Counted from the stretch's first letter, positions 1 to 7,831 are shown. The stretch is DNA of 31,910 nucleotides from Flavobacterium psychrophilum (GCA_945874225.1 CAMCFT010000034.1:1-31910); one strand, 5' to 3'. Numbers and translations are program-made. Notes: a model not told the origin generated them from the letters alone.

Positions 1-2926
1 TAGCGCTAACTTAACTGTAAATGGTATTACAGTTGGTTCTTACACAGGTATTGGAGGCCTTGAGTATGATAATACTTTATTAGGAAACAATGTAGTAGGT
101 GATCCTAATGGAAAGGAAAATACTATTTTTGGTTATAAAGCTAGTGCTACAGGAAATTCAAGTACAGTTCTTGGTGCTAATGCTAAAAGCAATTTGGAAA
201 ATGGAATTGTTATAGGTTCAAATTCAATTAATACTGGTGCTTCTGGTTCTGCAATAGGTTCAAATTCAGATAATAGTGGTGAAGGTGGTTCTGCATTAGG
301 TGCACATTCAAAGAATATAGGTCCTAATGGAACTGCATTAGGGTATTTTTCAAATAATGGTGGTTTTTCGGGTGTTGCATTAGGTTCATATTCATCTAAT
401 ACAGGCACTTACGGTGTTGCATTAGGTTCAAAATCATCTAATACAGGTACAAAATCTGTTGCTATAGGTTATCTAGCAAGTGCAGGTGCTGAAAATTCAA
501 TAGCTATTGGTTATGCATCTTCAAATACAATAACCAATACCGTTCAATTAGGAAATATGTTAATCGACAACGTAAAAACAAGTGGTACCCTAACTGCAGG
601 TACAGTTACTTATCCAAAAGCACACGGTATAAGTGGACAGGTATTATCTACCACAGGAAGTGGCGCATTGTCTTGGACAACACCAAGTACTACCGCTACG
701 GCTTACAACGGCATATTGCCAGTTGCCAATGGAGGAACGGGTTCTTCAACTCAAAACTTTGTAGATTTAGCAAATGATCAAAGTATTTTGGGTAATAAAA
801 CATTTAATAATAATGTTCAAGTTCTTAGTGGATTTCAAGTTGGTAGCGGCGATAACTTTTCTTTTCCTATGAAATATGGGCAACTTAACTCAGATAATGC
901 CAGTTTAAGTTTTGGTTTTAGGGGTAAAGAATTCCGAGCAAATATTAATCACAATTCAGGAATATTAGATAAGCTTACCTATTCATATTTTAATGGTACA
1001 ACAGATGTTGAAGCGATGCGTATTGATAACAATAGCCGAGTAACCATTGGTGGAGTAATGTATCCAAATATAAATGGTACTGCCAATCAAGTATTAACCA
1101 CAGATGGTGCAGGCAATGCAACTTGGGCAAGTACAGCTCTTACCAATTTCACAGAAAGCAACTATAGCTATAGCAGCATAACAGGTGTAAAACTATTAGC
1201 AACGAATGCGGCAACGAATGTGGATCTTGTTCTGAGTTCCAAAGGTACTGGTGCTATTTTGGCACAACAGCCAGATGGAGCAACAACAGGCGGAAACAAG
1301 AGAGGACTTTACGCGGTCGATTTTCAGATGGGAAGAACAGCAATTACACAAGTAGCCTCAGGAATGAATGCTTTTATTGGTGGTGGTAAAGATAATACTG
1401 CTGCTGGTATATATTCCTTTGTAGGAGGTATAGGCAATATAGCACAAGCATATGGCGAAACTGTTTTAGGTGCGTATGCAATAGACCAATCTGGTCAAAA
1501 CTTCTTTTCGTCTCCTGACAGGATTTTTGCAATTGGTAATGGAACTAGCGATATCAATAGAAGGAACGCTCTCACCATTTTAAAAACTGGCGCAACCACT
1601 ATTGGTGGTTCATTAACGGTGAACGGTAACGGCAGTACTATAAGCTATATTTTACCAATAGTGCGTGGCACGAGTGGACAAGTATTAACTACTGATGGTG
1701 TAGGAATTACGACTTGGACAACTCCAAGTACCACAGCTACAGCTTATAGCGGAATTTTACCGGTTGCAAACGGAGGAACGGGTTCTTCAACTCAAAACTT
1801 TGTAGACCTAACCACTGCGCAAACGGTTGCTGGTGTTAAAACATTTAGCGATGATGCGATTGTAAATGGTATTACAGTAGGCCGTGGATTAGGTAGTGTA
1901 TCAAGTAATACGGCTGTGGGCAATTTGTCCCTCAAAAGCAATACTACTGGTTATGTTAATTCCGCTTATGGTTTTAATGCGCTTATGTCTAATACAACAG
2001 GTTATAATAATACCGCAATTGGTTCTTCTCTTTACAAAAATACAACAGGTTATAATAATACCGCAATAGGCGTTAAGGCTTTAAACGAGAATACTATTGG
2101 AACTGGTAACGTTGCTTTAGGTTTTGAAACAATTTATTCAAATATTTCTGGTAATAATAATGCTGCAGTGGGTAACGGTGCTTTGTGGTCAAACACAACA
2201 GGTTTCTCAAACAGCGCTTATGGTACTAGTGCAATGTATAAAAACACAACAGGGGCAGGCAACATTTCCATTGGTACTCAATCCTTGTTTGAAGGAACCA
2301 CGAATTTGGATAACACAGCCGTTGGTACAGAAGCTTTAAAAAATCAAAATGCAAGTAGAAATACTGCCTTAGGACACCAAGCAGGTTTAAGTATTACTGC
2401 AGGCGATAACAACACCGTTATTGGTGCTTCTGCGGATGTTACAGGTTCTAGTGCCAATGCTACCGCCATTGGTTATGGCGCCATAGTAGCTGCCAGCAAC
2501 ACTATACAATTAGGTGCAGATGGATCAAACGGAACAACGGCAATTACTAACGTAAAAACAAGCGGAACAATTACCGCAGGTAATGTGACCTATAGCAATA
2601 CTAAAGGAACTAACGGACAGGTATTGATAACTGATGCTGCTGGTGTAACCTCTTGGGGAAGTCCAGCTGCTTCAGTTATTGAAGTGGCAGATGAATTTAC
2701 TGCTACTGCATCTCAAACCAGCTTTACATTAACACAAACACCTTCTGCGAATAGTAAGGTTAAAATGTATATCAATGGAGTTAGAATTAGCAAAACGGCT
2801 TATTCTTGGACAGGAACTACTTTGACTTATTTACCTGAAAATAATGGAAATAATGCTTTATTAGTTGGTGATAGAATTCAATTTGATTATTATACTGAAA
2901 CATTTGTTTCTCCTAGTATGATGTAA
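1..2926 (+). CDS. YadA-head-like / tail-fibre-like repeat protein, 5' partial
   Basis: The reading frame is open to the left window edge (first full codon at base 2), so about 974 residues of a longer protein are visible and the start is missing. The first ATG at 194 lies inside the repeats and is not a convincing start. The sequence is Gly/Asn/Ser/Thr-rich and made of short head-type repeats such as NTAIG, GVALGS and NTTGYNNTAIG, typical of left-handed beta-roll trimeric adhesin heads. These alternate with spacer modules: VKTSGTxTAG, then GQVLxTxxxGxxxW, then GILPVANGGTGSST (near residues 237 and 583). The C-terminus (about 890-974) is a non-repetitive domain with KVKMYINGVRIS and a final DRIQFDYYTE segment. 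I see no YadA membrane anchor and no obvious type IX sorting tail, so surface attachment is unproven. The probable role is an extracellular adhesin or fibre. A phage-type tail fibre is the alternative, but no phage genes are visible. Confidence 0.75.
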   Translation, partial: SANLTVNGITVGSYTGIGGLEYDNTLLGNNVVGDPNGKENTIFGYKASATGNSSTVLGANAKSNLENGIVIGSNSINTGASGSAIGSNSDNSGEGGSALGAHSKNIGPNGTALGYFSNNGGFSGVALGSYSSNTGTYGVALGSKSSNTGTKSVAIGYLASAGAENSIAIGYASSNTITNTVQLGNMLIDNVKTSGTLTAGTVTYPKAHGISGQVLSTTGSGALSWTTPSTTATAYNGILPVANGGTGSSTQNFVDLANDQSILGNKTFNNNVQVLSGFQVGSGDNFSFPMKYGQLNSDNASLSFGFRGKEFRANINHNSGILDKLTYSYFNGTTDVEAMRIDNNSRVTIGGVMYPNINGTANQVLTTDGAGNATWASTALTNFTESNYSYSSITGVKLLATNAATNVDLVLSSKGTGAILAQQPDGATTGGNKRGLYAVDFQMGRTAITQVASGMNAFIGGGKDNTAAGIYSFVGGIGNIAQAYGETVLGAYAIDQSGQNFFSSPDRIFAIGNGTSDINRRNALTILKTGATTIGGSLTVNGNGSTISYILPIVRGTSGQVLTTDGVGITTWTTPSTTATAYSGILPVANGGTGSSTQNFVDLTTAQTVAGVKTFSDDAIVNGITVGRGLGSVSSNTAVGNLSLKSNTTGYVNSAYGFNALMSNTTGYNNTAIGSSLYKNTTGYNNTAIGVKALNENTIGTGNVALGFETIYSNISGNNNAAVGNGALWSNTTGFSNSAYGTSAMYKNTTGAGNISIGTQSLFEGTTNLDNTAVGTEALKNQNASRNTALGHQAGLSITAGDNNTVIGASADVTGSSANATAIGYGAIVAASNTIQLGADGSNGTTAITNVKTSGTITAGNVTYSNTKGTNGQVLITDAAGVTSWGSPAASVIEVADEFTATASQTSFTLTQTPSANSKVKMYINGVRISKTAYSWTGTTLTYLPENNGNNALLVGDRIQFDYYTETFVSPSMM

Positions 2927-2993
2927 TTTGCATGATATACTTATTCTAAATTTTACTTTAATGAATTGGAAATTATAACGAAATAAAAACACT

Positions 2994-3026
2994 ACAAATC
3001 TATAGCATCTTATAATGTAGATTTGT
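2994..3026 (+). terminator. Hairpin after the repeat protein, possible terminator
   Basis: ACAAATCTA at 2994-3002 pairs perfectly with TAGATTTGT at 3018-3026 and is followed by TATTTT. It lies 67 nt after the stop of the upstream gene. The right arm also contains TAGATTTG, an exact match to the Bacteroidetes -7 consensus TAnnTTTG, 21 nt before the next start codon. It may therefore act as a promoter element instead of, or as well as, a terminator. No convincing -33 TTG is seen. Confidence 0.45.
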
Positions 3027-3045
3027 TATTTTAATACAGAACGCA

Positions 3046-3915
3046 ATGAATCTTCAAAGCCAATTTTTACGATTAAAGTTTACTTTTTTAATGCTCAGCT
3101 TCTTATATTTTGATGCGAATGCACAAATATCAGTATTAAACAAAAATGGAGCAGTTACCTCCGATGATATTAGTTTTCACGTGAACAGATATGGAGAAAT
3201 TGGCGTTTCGTCGCTTACCATATATGGTGAAGAGGTTTTTTATGTTCCAAAACATTCAGGGGCTGCCGTTTTGGTTTCCAGCACTGAAACTACTGCAAAT
3301 TTATCTAGCACGATTGCTACCACGGGCGGGAAAGCTATTAATGATAGAGGGATTTGCTGGAGCACCACAGCCAATCCTACCCTAGCCGATAATACAACCG
3401 TTGATGGAAGCGGTAAGGGAAGTTTCAATAGCGCAATTACGGGACTTACTAAGGGAACAACCTATTATGTAAGAGCTTATGCCACCAATGATATAGGTAC
3501 CAGTTATGGTACTGAGATGAGTTTTACCACGCCGATACTACTTGCTGTTGGAGATGATTATCAGGGGGGAACAATTTTTTATCTTAGTGCGCCAGGTAGT
3601 GACGGAATACAACATGGTCTTATAAGAACAGGTATTCACACTACTAATGTCAATTACAATAATACCCTAAGCACTATCATACCCGCTGCTAATACCGCAG
3701 TTCTGAATGGATATAGTAATTGGCGTTTGCCTAATTATAGTGAAGCAGTGAAAATTTGCCCAACGATTTCCTGGAGTGGTATGCTTATGTCATCTACTGT
3801 TACCTCTTATGCTCCTTCAACAAATATCGAGGTAGTATACAAGAGCGGATGTTCGAACTCTAATATTACCAAAACTTACACTGATATTAAAGTCATACTG
3901 GTTCGTAATTTTTAA
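3046..3915 (+). CDS. Secreted protein with FnIII-like and DUF1566-type C-terminal domain
   Basis: This 289-residue protein begins with a signal peptide (about residues 1-26, hydrophobic core then DANA|QIS). Residues 75-163 resemble the Bacteroidetes fibronectin-III-like module: VLVSSTETTANL, GICWSTTANPTL, GLTKGTTYYVRAYATN, and a closing FTTP. Residues 168-289 look like a DUF1566 (Lcl C-terminal type) domain: VGDDYQGGTIFYL, then NWRLPNYSEA, ending VILVRNF. The role is probably surface or extracellular; the exact function is unknown. It follows the repeat-rich adhesin-like gene on the same strand after 119 bp and may belong to the same surface function. No type IX secretion C-terminal domain or lipobox was recognised. 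Confidence 0.75.
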   Translation: MNLQSQFLRLKFTFLMLSFLYFDANAQISVLNKNGAVTSDDISFHVNRYGEIGVSSLTIYGEEVFYVPKHSGAAVLVSSTETTANLSSTIATTGGKAINDRGICWSTTANPTLADNTTVDGSGKGSFNSAITGLTKGTTYYVRAYATNDIGTSYGTEMSFTTPILLAVGDDYQGGTIFYLSAPGSDGIQHGLIRTGIHTTNVNYNNTLSTIIPAANTAVLNGYSNWRLPNYSEAVKICPTISWSGMLMSSTVTSYAPSTNIEVVYKSGCSNSNITKTYTDIKVILVRNF

Positions 3916-4322
3916 CAACATGGACCTAGACAATTCACCTTGGTCGGTTTATAATGTGGATCACAACCACTGTTTGATATATTGTTACCACAGCTGTGTC
4001 TTGCTAATATCCAAAGGTTTTGGTGATTTTAGGGCACAATATAAAAGATAACTTGATATCCTGCCTTAATCACTAAAGAATGAAGTCTATAATACAACAG
4101 CTAGATGCTTATTTGTAAAACCTTAAATACGAATAGTAAAATGGAACAACGAACGACCTATTTTAGTAGTTAAAAAAAGAAATGGAATGGAGTGGAGAAG
4201 GATATAGTAGGATTTTTTTAGCATTCAATTTAACCATTTTTATTTTCGGAACTCCCTATCCATTCTTTCGTCACTTTATGTATACAAATAATAATAAGTT
4301 GATTAAAATAAATAAACAGAAT
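3916..4322 (+). other. 407-bp intergenic region without a recognised gene
   Basis: Nothing firm is seen here. A 43-codon ATG frame at 3920-4051 looks accidental (no recognised motif, no promoter). In-frame codons upstream of 4323 extend the next reading frame to 4182, but they precede a clean signal peptide and are probably leader sequence. Confidence 0.4.
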
Positions 4323-5639
4323 ATGAAATACACAACAGTATCAAGAATTAGTATAGGGTTATTACTTTTCAATTTTGGAATAACGTCACTTTCTGCTCAG
4401 ATGATCAATCCAGAAACGAAAGCTAAAAGCGAAGTAGCCGCAAATAAATGGTCTTTCGAACTTGGAATAGGTTCAAATATAGCCGTGCGCCCTTTTGGAA
4501 CGGGGTATAATTCGGATAAGAGTTTTTCAAGTTTGAATCATTTTGATTTTGGATTTAGGTACATGATAAATCGAAAATTCGGAATAAAATCAGATATTGC
4601 TTTTGATGGAGTTTCTAATAAATTAGATAATACCTCATTGCCATTTCGCACTTTGCAATACCGAATAGGGGTTCAGGGGGTATTCAATTTAGGTAAAGCA
4701 TTCGAATTCGAAACTTTTTCTAACACAATTGGTTTGTTAGGTCATGGTGGTTTTCAATTGTCACAATTTAAATCAAAAATTGGAAACAATAATCAAGAAT
4801 CAGTTGCAGATAGCTATAAAGGATTTCTAATGGGAATTACACCTCAAATTAAACTTTCGGAACGAACAGCTTTGACGGTTGATTTTTCGGTACTGTCAAA
4901 TATAGGGCAAAACCTCAACTGGGATGGAAGCTCCTCTGCTAAAGAGAATAATTTAACCGGTTTGATGTACACGACTTCTTTTGGTTTGACAATTTATTTA
5001 GGGAAAAATGAAAAACATTCGGATTGGGTTAATCCAAAAAATGCTTCAGAAGTCAATCTGGTTGCTAACTTACCTTTAACCGAAAATAAAGTAACTAAGG
5101 ATATTATTGCTGATAAAAAAGCTACGACAGTAGATGATGTAAACAAGCAAAATGATACTTCAAGTGCTAATAAAAAAGAAAATGGTATTGATGAAAATAC
5201 TAAGGTAAACCTAGAGGAGGTTAAACCTAAAACAATAGAGGTAAATAACAATTCTATTTTAGTTAAACAAGCTGAACAGTTTGATAATAGTGATTTTAGG
5301 ACTATGTTAAAAAACGGATTAGTAAATGTGTTTTATGATGTAAATGAAGACGAACCAAATAGTGGCTCAACGAATTATGTATATAATATTATTGTATTAT
5401 TAAAACAAAATCCATCCGTTAATGTAATGTTAGAAGGATATTCAGATAAAAGTGGTAGCATAGCAACAAATCAGAAACTTTCTGAAAGTCGCGCTAAAAA
5501 GCTGTATGAATTATTTGTTTTTTCAGGTATATTAGAGTCAAGACTAAAAATGATTGGGCACGGAGTTGATAGATCAATAACTTCGAATTCAAAGATGGCT
5601 TTTCAATTAGCACGAAGAGTTTCAGTAACCTTGAATTAA
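4323..5639 (+). CDS. OmpA family outer-membrane protein
   Basis: I chose the ATG at 4323 (438 residues) because a classical signal peptide starts there (MKYTTVSRISIGLLLF...SLSA|Q, cleavage near residue 25). The frame is open from an ATG at 4182, but that adds a 47-residue segment unlike a leader. Residues about 26-230 have alternating aromatic and glycine-rich strands consistent with a small beta-barrel. A Lys/Asn/Asp-rich linker follows (about 231-320). Residues about 333-438 are an OmpA-like peptidoglycan-binding domain: VNVMLEGYSDKSG and NQKLSESRAKKLYE. Asp375 and Arg390 match the two peptidoglycan-contacting residues of the family. The expected role is tethering the outer membrane to the cell wall. 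The linker lacks recognisable calcium-binding (TSP3) repeats, which are often present in Bacteroidetes relatives. Confidence 0.85.
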   Translation: MKYTTVSRISIGLLLFNFGITSLSAQMINPETKAKSEVAANKWSFELGIGSNIAVRPFGTGYNSDKSFSSLNHFDFGFRYMINRKFGIKSDIAFDGVSNKLDNTSLPFRTLQYRIGVQGVFNLGKAFEFETFSNTIGLLGHGGFQLSQFKSKIGNNNQESVADSYKGFLMGITPQIKLSERTALTVDFSVLSNIGQNLNWDGSSSAKENNLTGLMYTTSFGLTIYLGKNEKHSDWVNPKNASEVNLVANLPLTENKVTKDIIADKKATTVDDVNKQNDTSSANKKENGIDENTKVNLEEVKPKTIEVNNNSILVKQAEQFDNSDFRTMLKNGLVNVFYDVNEDEPNSGSTNYVYNIIVLLKQNPSVNVMLEGYSDKSGSIATNQKLSESRAKKLYELFVFSGILESRLKMIGHGVDRSITSNSKMAFQLARRVSVTLN

Positions 5640-5727
5640 TTGAATAATTATTTTATAACAAATCATTAATATACCTGTGATTTGTCTAAAGACCTCATTA
5701 CTAATTTGAACCTAAGATTGAATAAAC

Positions 5728-5756
5728 AAAGACTTCACTTAAATGCTGAAGTCTTT
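5728..5756 (+). terminator. Hairpin terminator after the OmpA-family gene
   Basis: A perfect 10-bp stem, AAAGACTTCA (5728-5737) with TGAAGTCTTT (5747-5756), has a 9-nt loop and is followed by GTGGTTTT. It lies about 90 nt after the OmpA-family stop. It fits an intrinsic terminator, though the U-tract is interrupted. Confidence 0.55.
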
Positions 5757-5825
5757 GTGGTTTTATAATGGCCTGTAAATAGGTTTCTCAGTATGTAGTT
5801 TTTATAGGGTCAAGTATAATAATTA

Positions 5826-5865
5826 AAAAGATGTGTATGTTCACATATATACATATACATCTTTT
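5826..5865. promoter_or_regulatory. AT-rich inverted repeat upstream of the HU-like gene
   Basis: Arms 5826-5840 and 5851-5865 are complementary at 14 of 15 positions around a 10-nt loop. Related ACATATA/ATCTTTT words recur to about 5905. The site lies 48 nt upstream of a -7 element for the next gene. It could be an operator or simply an AT-rich palindrome; there is no direct evidence for a binding protein. Confidence 0.3.
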
Positions 5866-5912
5866 ATACATAAACATATATATCTTTTTAGAAAAACATA
5901 TATAAATTTAAC

Positions 5913-5920
5913 TAACTTTG
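5913..5920 (+). promoter_or_regulatory. Candidate -7 promoter element for the HU-like gene
   Basis: TAACTTTG matches the Bacteroidetes -7 consensus TAnnTTTG. No clear TTG is seen at about -33. Transcription from here would give a leader of roughly 95 nt before the ATG at 6023. Confidence 0.4.
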
Positions 5921-6022
5921 TAAAGTCTGGAATTAAATGAGATGCTTCTCGGCATTAAAAGTAATACTGACTTTATGGAATACCGACGGAGTTCTTGTAT
6001 AATAACTAAAAATCAAATTTTT

Positions 6023-6406
6023 ATGGCCATACAATTTAAAATGGTGCCCAAGAAAAACATCTTGGTTTCGCCTCCCCAAATCAAATATTATCCTTGCGCC
6101 CTTCATAAAGGAGAGGAAGATTTAGACAGCCTTGCCGAAATGGTAGCATCGCGATCCACGGTGAGCAGAACCGATTGTTACGCCGTAATTATGGGGCTTA
6201 CAGAAGTAATTTCAGAGGCATTAGCCGCAGGAAGCATCGTACGAATTGACAGTCTGGGTTCGTTTCAAATCACGGTACAAGGCACTCCTGCCGATACGCT
6301 GGAGGAATTGGGAATAGCCAACATAAAAAGCGCCAAAATCAAGTTTAATCCCTCCAAAAGAATGAAGTCAAAACTTAAAAATCTGGTTTTTAAAAGAGTG
6401 CGATAA
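6023..6406 (+). CDS. HU-like histone-type DNA-binding protein
   Basis: The ATG at 6023 gives 127 residues starting MAIQFKMVPKKN, the usual opening of the Bacteroidetes HU-related family. The frame is open to an ATG at 5942, but those 27 residues are atypical. The sequence contains a helical segment (DLDSLAEMVASRSTVSRTDC), then VISEALAAGSIVRIDSLGSFQ, which matches the HU dimerisation and beta-arm region, and a basic C-terminal tail (KFNPSKRMKSKLKNLVFKRVR). It probably binds DNA as a nucleoid-associated protein. It stands alone on its strand, with a terminator-like hairpin upstream and a mobile repeat 22 bp downstream. Confidence 0.85.
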   Translation: MAIQFKMVPKKNILVSPPQIKYYPCALHKGEEDLDSLAEMVASRSTVSRTDCYAVIMGLTEVISEALAAGSIVRIDSLGSFQITVQGTPADTLEELGIANIKSAKIKFNPSKRMKSKLKNLVFKRVR

Positions 6407-6427
6407 AACTAAGTTTTAATTAAGAAA

Positions 6428-6746
6428 ACCCGTTGGGTGTAATTCAATTTATATTTTTTTAAACGCATAGAAACATAGTTTTTTAATGTTTTTTAAGACG
6501 TTTCACTTTTTGATAGTGAATCATAGCTTTGTGAAACCAAGACCCGAGCGCAATGTCATTAAGTTACCCTTTATTTGTCATTCTGACAAAATCATCGACA
6601 AAACCTCTAACTTAATGACATTGGACCCGAGCGATAGCGAACAGGCGAAGCTATTGGTCTATCAAACTCTTTTTACTATGTTTCTATGTGTTAAAATTTT
6701 TATATTTCGTTAATAATTGAGTATTGTATTAATTGCACCCAACGAG
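6428..6746 (+). repeat. 236-bp MITE-like element, copy 1, interrupted by a nested insertion
   Basis: The ends are inverted repeats: CCCGTTGGGTGTAATT at the left and AATTGCACCCAACGAG at the right. An 8-bp direct repeat TTAAGAAA flanks it (6420-6427 and 6747-6754). The core carries CATAGAAACATAGT near the left arm and its exact complement ACTATGTTTCTATG near the right, so the element can fold into one long imperfect hairpin. It is the same orientation as copy 3 (16429-16664) and inverted relative to copy 2 (9793-10029). Copies 1 and 3 differ at only a few positions outside the 83-bp interruption, suggesting recent spread. No transposase-like ORF is inside. Confidence 0.8.
6551..6623. mobile_element. 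73-bp nested palindromic insertion with 10-bp target duplication
   Basis: The insert has 16-bp perfect terminal inverted repeats, CAATGTCATTAAGTTA (6551-6566) and TAACTTAATGACATTG (6608-6623). The 10-mer GACCCGAGCG occurs directly on both sides (6541-6550 and 6624-6633). In copies 2 and 3 of the host repeat this 10-mer occurs once and the insert is absent, so those copies are empty sites. It is far too short to encode a transposase, so it must have been moved in trans. Confidence 0.85.
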
Positions 6747-6865
6747 TTAAGAAAGACATTCGTAATGGAACAGCGTCAATTATTTAACTTTTGTTCAATC
6801 AAAAAAAGAGTCCAACAATAAGTTTCCCTATTTTGAAATGTCTAATTTTATAAAAAATTAATCCT

Positions 6866-7438
6866 ATGAAAAAACTATTTATGTATGCCTTTGGAATATT
6901 CCTTTTTTGGAGTTGTCAAGGCCAAAACAAACAAGCCAAAACCGAAACCATTATGGAAAAACAAACTATTTATCAGTTTAAAGTTCAAGATTTATCAGGA
7001 AAAGAATTTGATTTTGCTACTTTGAAAGGGAAGAAAATAATGATTGTAAACACGGCTTCAAAATGTGGATTAACACCGCAATACAAGGAATTAGAAGCTA
7101 TATATAAAGAATATTCTTCTAAAGGTTTCGTGATTGTTGGCTTTCCTGCCAATAATTTTTTATCACAAGAACCTGGAACCAATAAAGAAATTGCTGCTTT
7201 TTGCCAATTGAATTATGGCGTGACTTTCCCAATGATGGATAAGGTCTCAGTAAAAGGGGATGATATGTGTGCTGTTTATCAATTTCTTACCCAAAAAAGC
7301 AAAAACGGATTGGAAGACAGCGATGTAGAATGGAATTTCCAGAAATATCTGTTGAACGAAAAAGGCGAATTGGTTAAAGTGATTTCGCCAAGAACATTGC
7401 CAACAGATCCTGAAATCGTGAATTGGATTAAAGGATAA
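6866..7438 (+). CDS. Glutathione peroxidase family protein, lipoprotein-type
   Basis: This 190-residue protein reduces peroxides, probably with thioredoxin as reductant, as other Cys-type family members do. The N-terminus looks like a lipoprotein signal (hydrophobic stretch then FWSC, Cys17), implying an envelope location. The peroxidatic Cys67 lies in NTASKCGLT. Gln101 in SQEPG, and Trp156 and Asn157 in EWNFQKYL, complete the catalytic tetrad. Cys113 in AAFCQLNYG is a likely resolving cysteine. The usual FPCNQF box reads FPANNF, so the third common cysteine is missing. An internal Met30 (MEKQTIYQF) would give a cytosolic-length enzyme of about 161 residues, closer to the family norm. I prefer the longer start because the lipoprotein signal is intact. 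Confidence 0.9.
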   Translation: MKKLFMYAFGIFLFWSCQGQNKQAKTETIMEKQTIYQFKVQDLSGKEFDFATLKGKKIMIVNTASKCGLTPQYKELEAIYKEYSSKGFVIVGFPANNFLSQEPGTNKEIAAFCQLNYGVTFPMMDKVSVKGDDMCAVYQFLTQKSKNGLEDSDVEWNFQKYLLNEKGELVKVISPRTLPTDPEIVNWIKG

Positions 7439-7444
7439 AATTAG

Positions 7445-7666
7445 AAATCATTGTTGTCCGATAAAATCAAAGTATAGTCCCTACGGGACAAATTTTCGAT
7501 TTATAACTATCTTGCTACCAATATTTAACCTTTACGAGGTATGCTCCGTTAGGAGCTAAATGTTGGTAGAATAAAAATCAAGCCAACCCAGTTCAAATGT
7601 CCCGTAGGGACTATATAGGTTAAGGTAATTAGCTTTTTTAAAATATAAATCGTACAACAATGATTT
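7445..7666. repeat. Cloverleaf-forming repeat, copy A
   Basis: The core 7473-7615 has perfect 18-bp outer arms, TATAGTCCCTACGGGACA (7473-7490) and its complement (7598-7615). Each arm can also fold alone (GTCCC-TAC-GGGAC). Inside, 7515-7527 pairs with 7557-7569, enclosing two small hairpins: ACCT...AGGT at 7528-7540 and GCTCC-GTTA-GGAGC at 7543-7556. A further 13-bp inverted pair, AAATCATTGTTGT (7445-7457) and ACAACAATGATTT (7654-7666), surrounds this copy only. A second copy is at 23315-23456. It lies between convergent genes (peroxidase and dihydrouridine synthase) and may also end transcription from both sides. Confidence 0.8.
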
Positions 7667-7709
7667 GCAATAGTACATTTGAAAAAATAAAGTTGTTTTG
7701 CTTGAAACC

Positions 7710-7762
7710 ATTAAGGGATTAAGAAAATTAAGTTTTCACTTAACTAACCTTAATCCCTTAAT
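7710..7762. terminator. 14-bp inverted repeat between convergent genes
   Basis: ATTAAGGGATTAAG (7710-7723) pairs perfectly with CTTAATCCCTTAAT (7749-7762) over a 25-nt loop. It could serve as a bidirectional terminator or be a remnant of a palindromic repeat. No strong T-run follows. Confidence 0.4.
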
Positions 7763-7831
7763 CGTTAATAAAAGCAAATATTTTTGTTTAAAGCAATAGG
7801 AGCCCCTTTCTGATTTTATAAATTATTTTTT

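Noticed and set aside
1..2926. Prophage tail-fibre region
   Set aside because: The repeat style also occurs in phage fibres, but no other phage gene, integrase or attachment site is visible.
3920..4051. 43-codon frame after the DUF1566-type gene
   Set aside because: No motif, no promoter and unusual His/Cys/Tyr-rich composition; probably chance.
6486..6713. 75-codon plus-strand frame
   Set aside because: It lies wholly inside repeat copy 1 and its nested insertion, and is broken in the sister copies.
7473..7615. tRNA gene from the cloverleaf fold
   Set aside because: No tRNA-like arm lengths, TTC-loop sequence or anticodon arrangement; the element is longer and symmetric.
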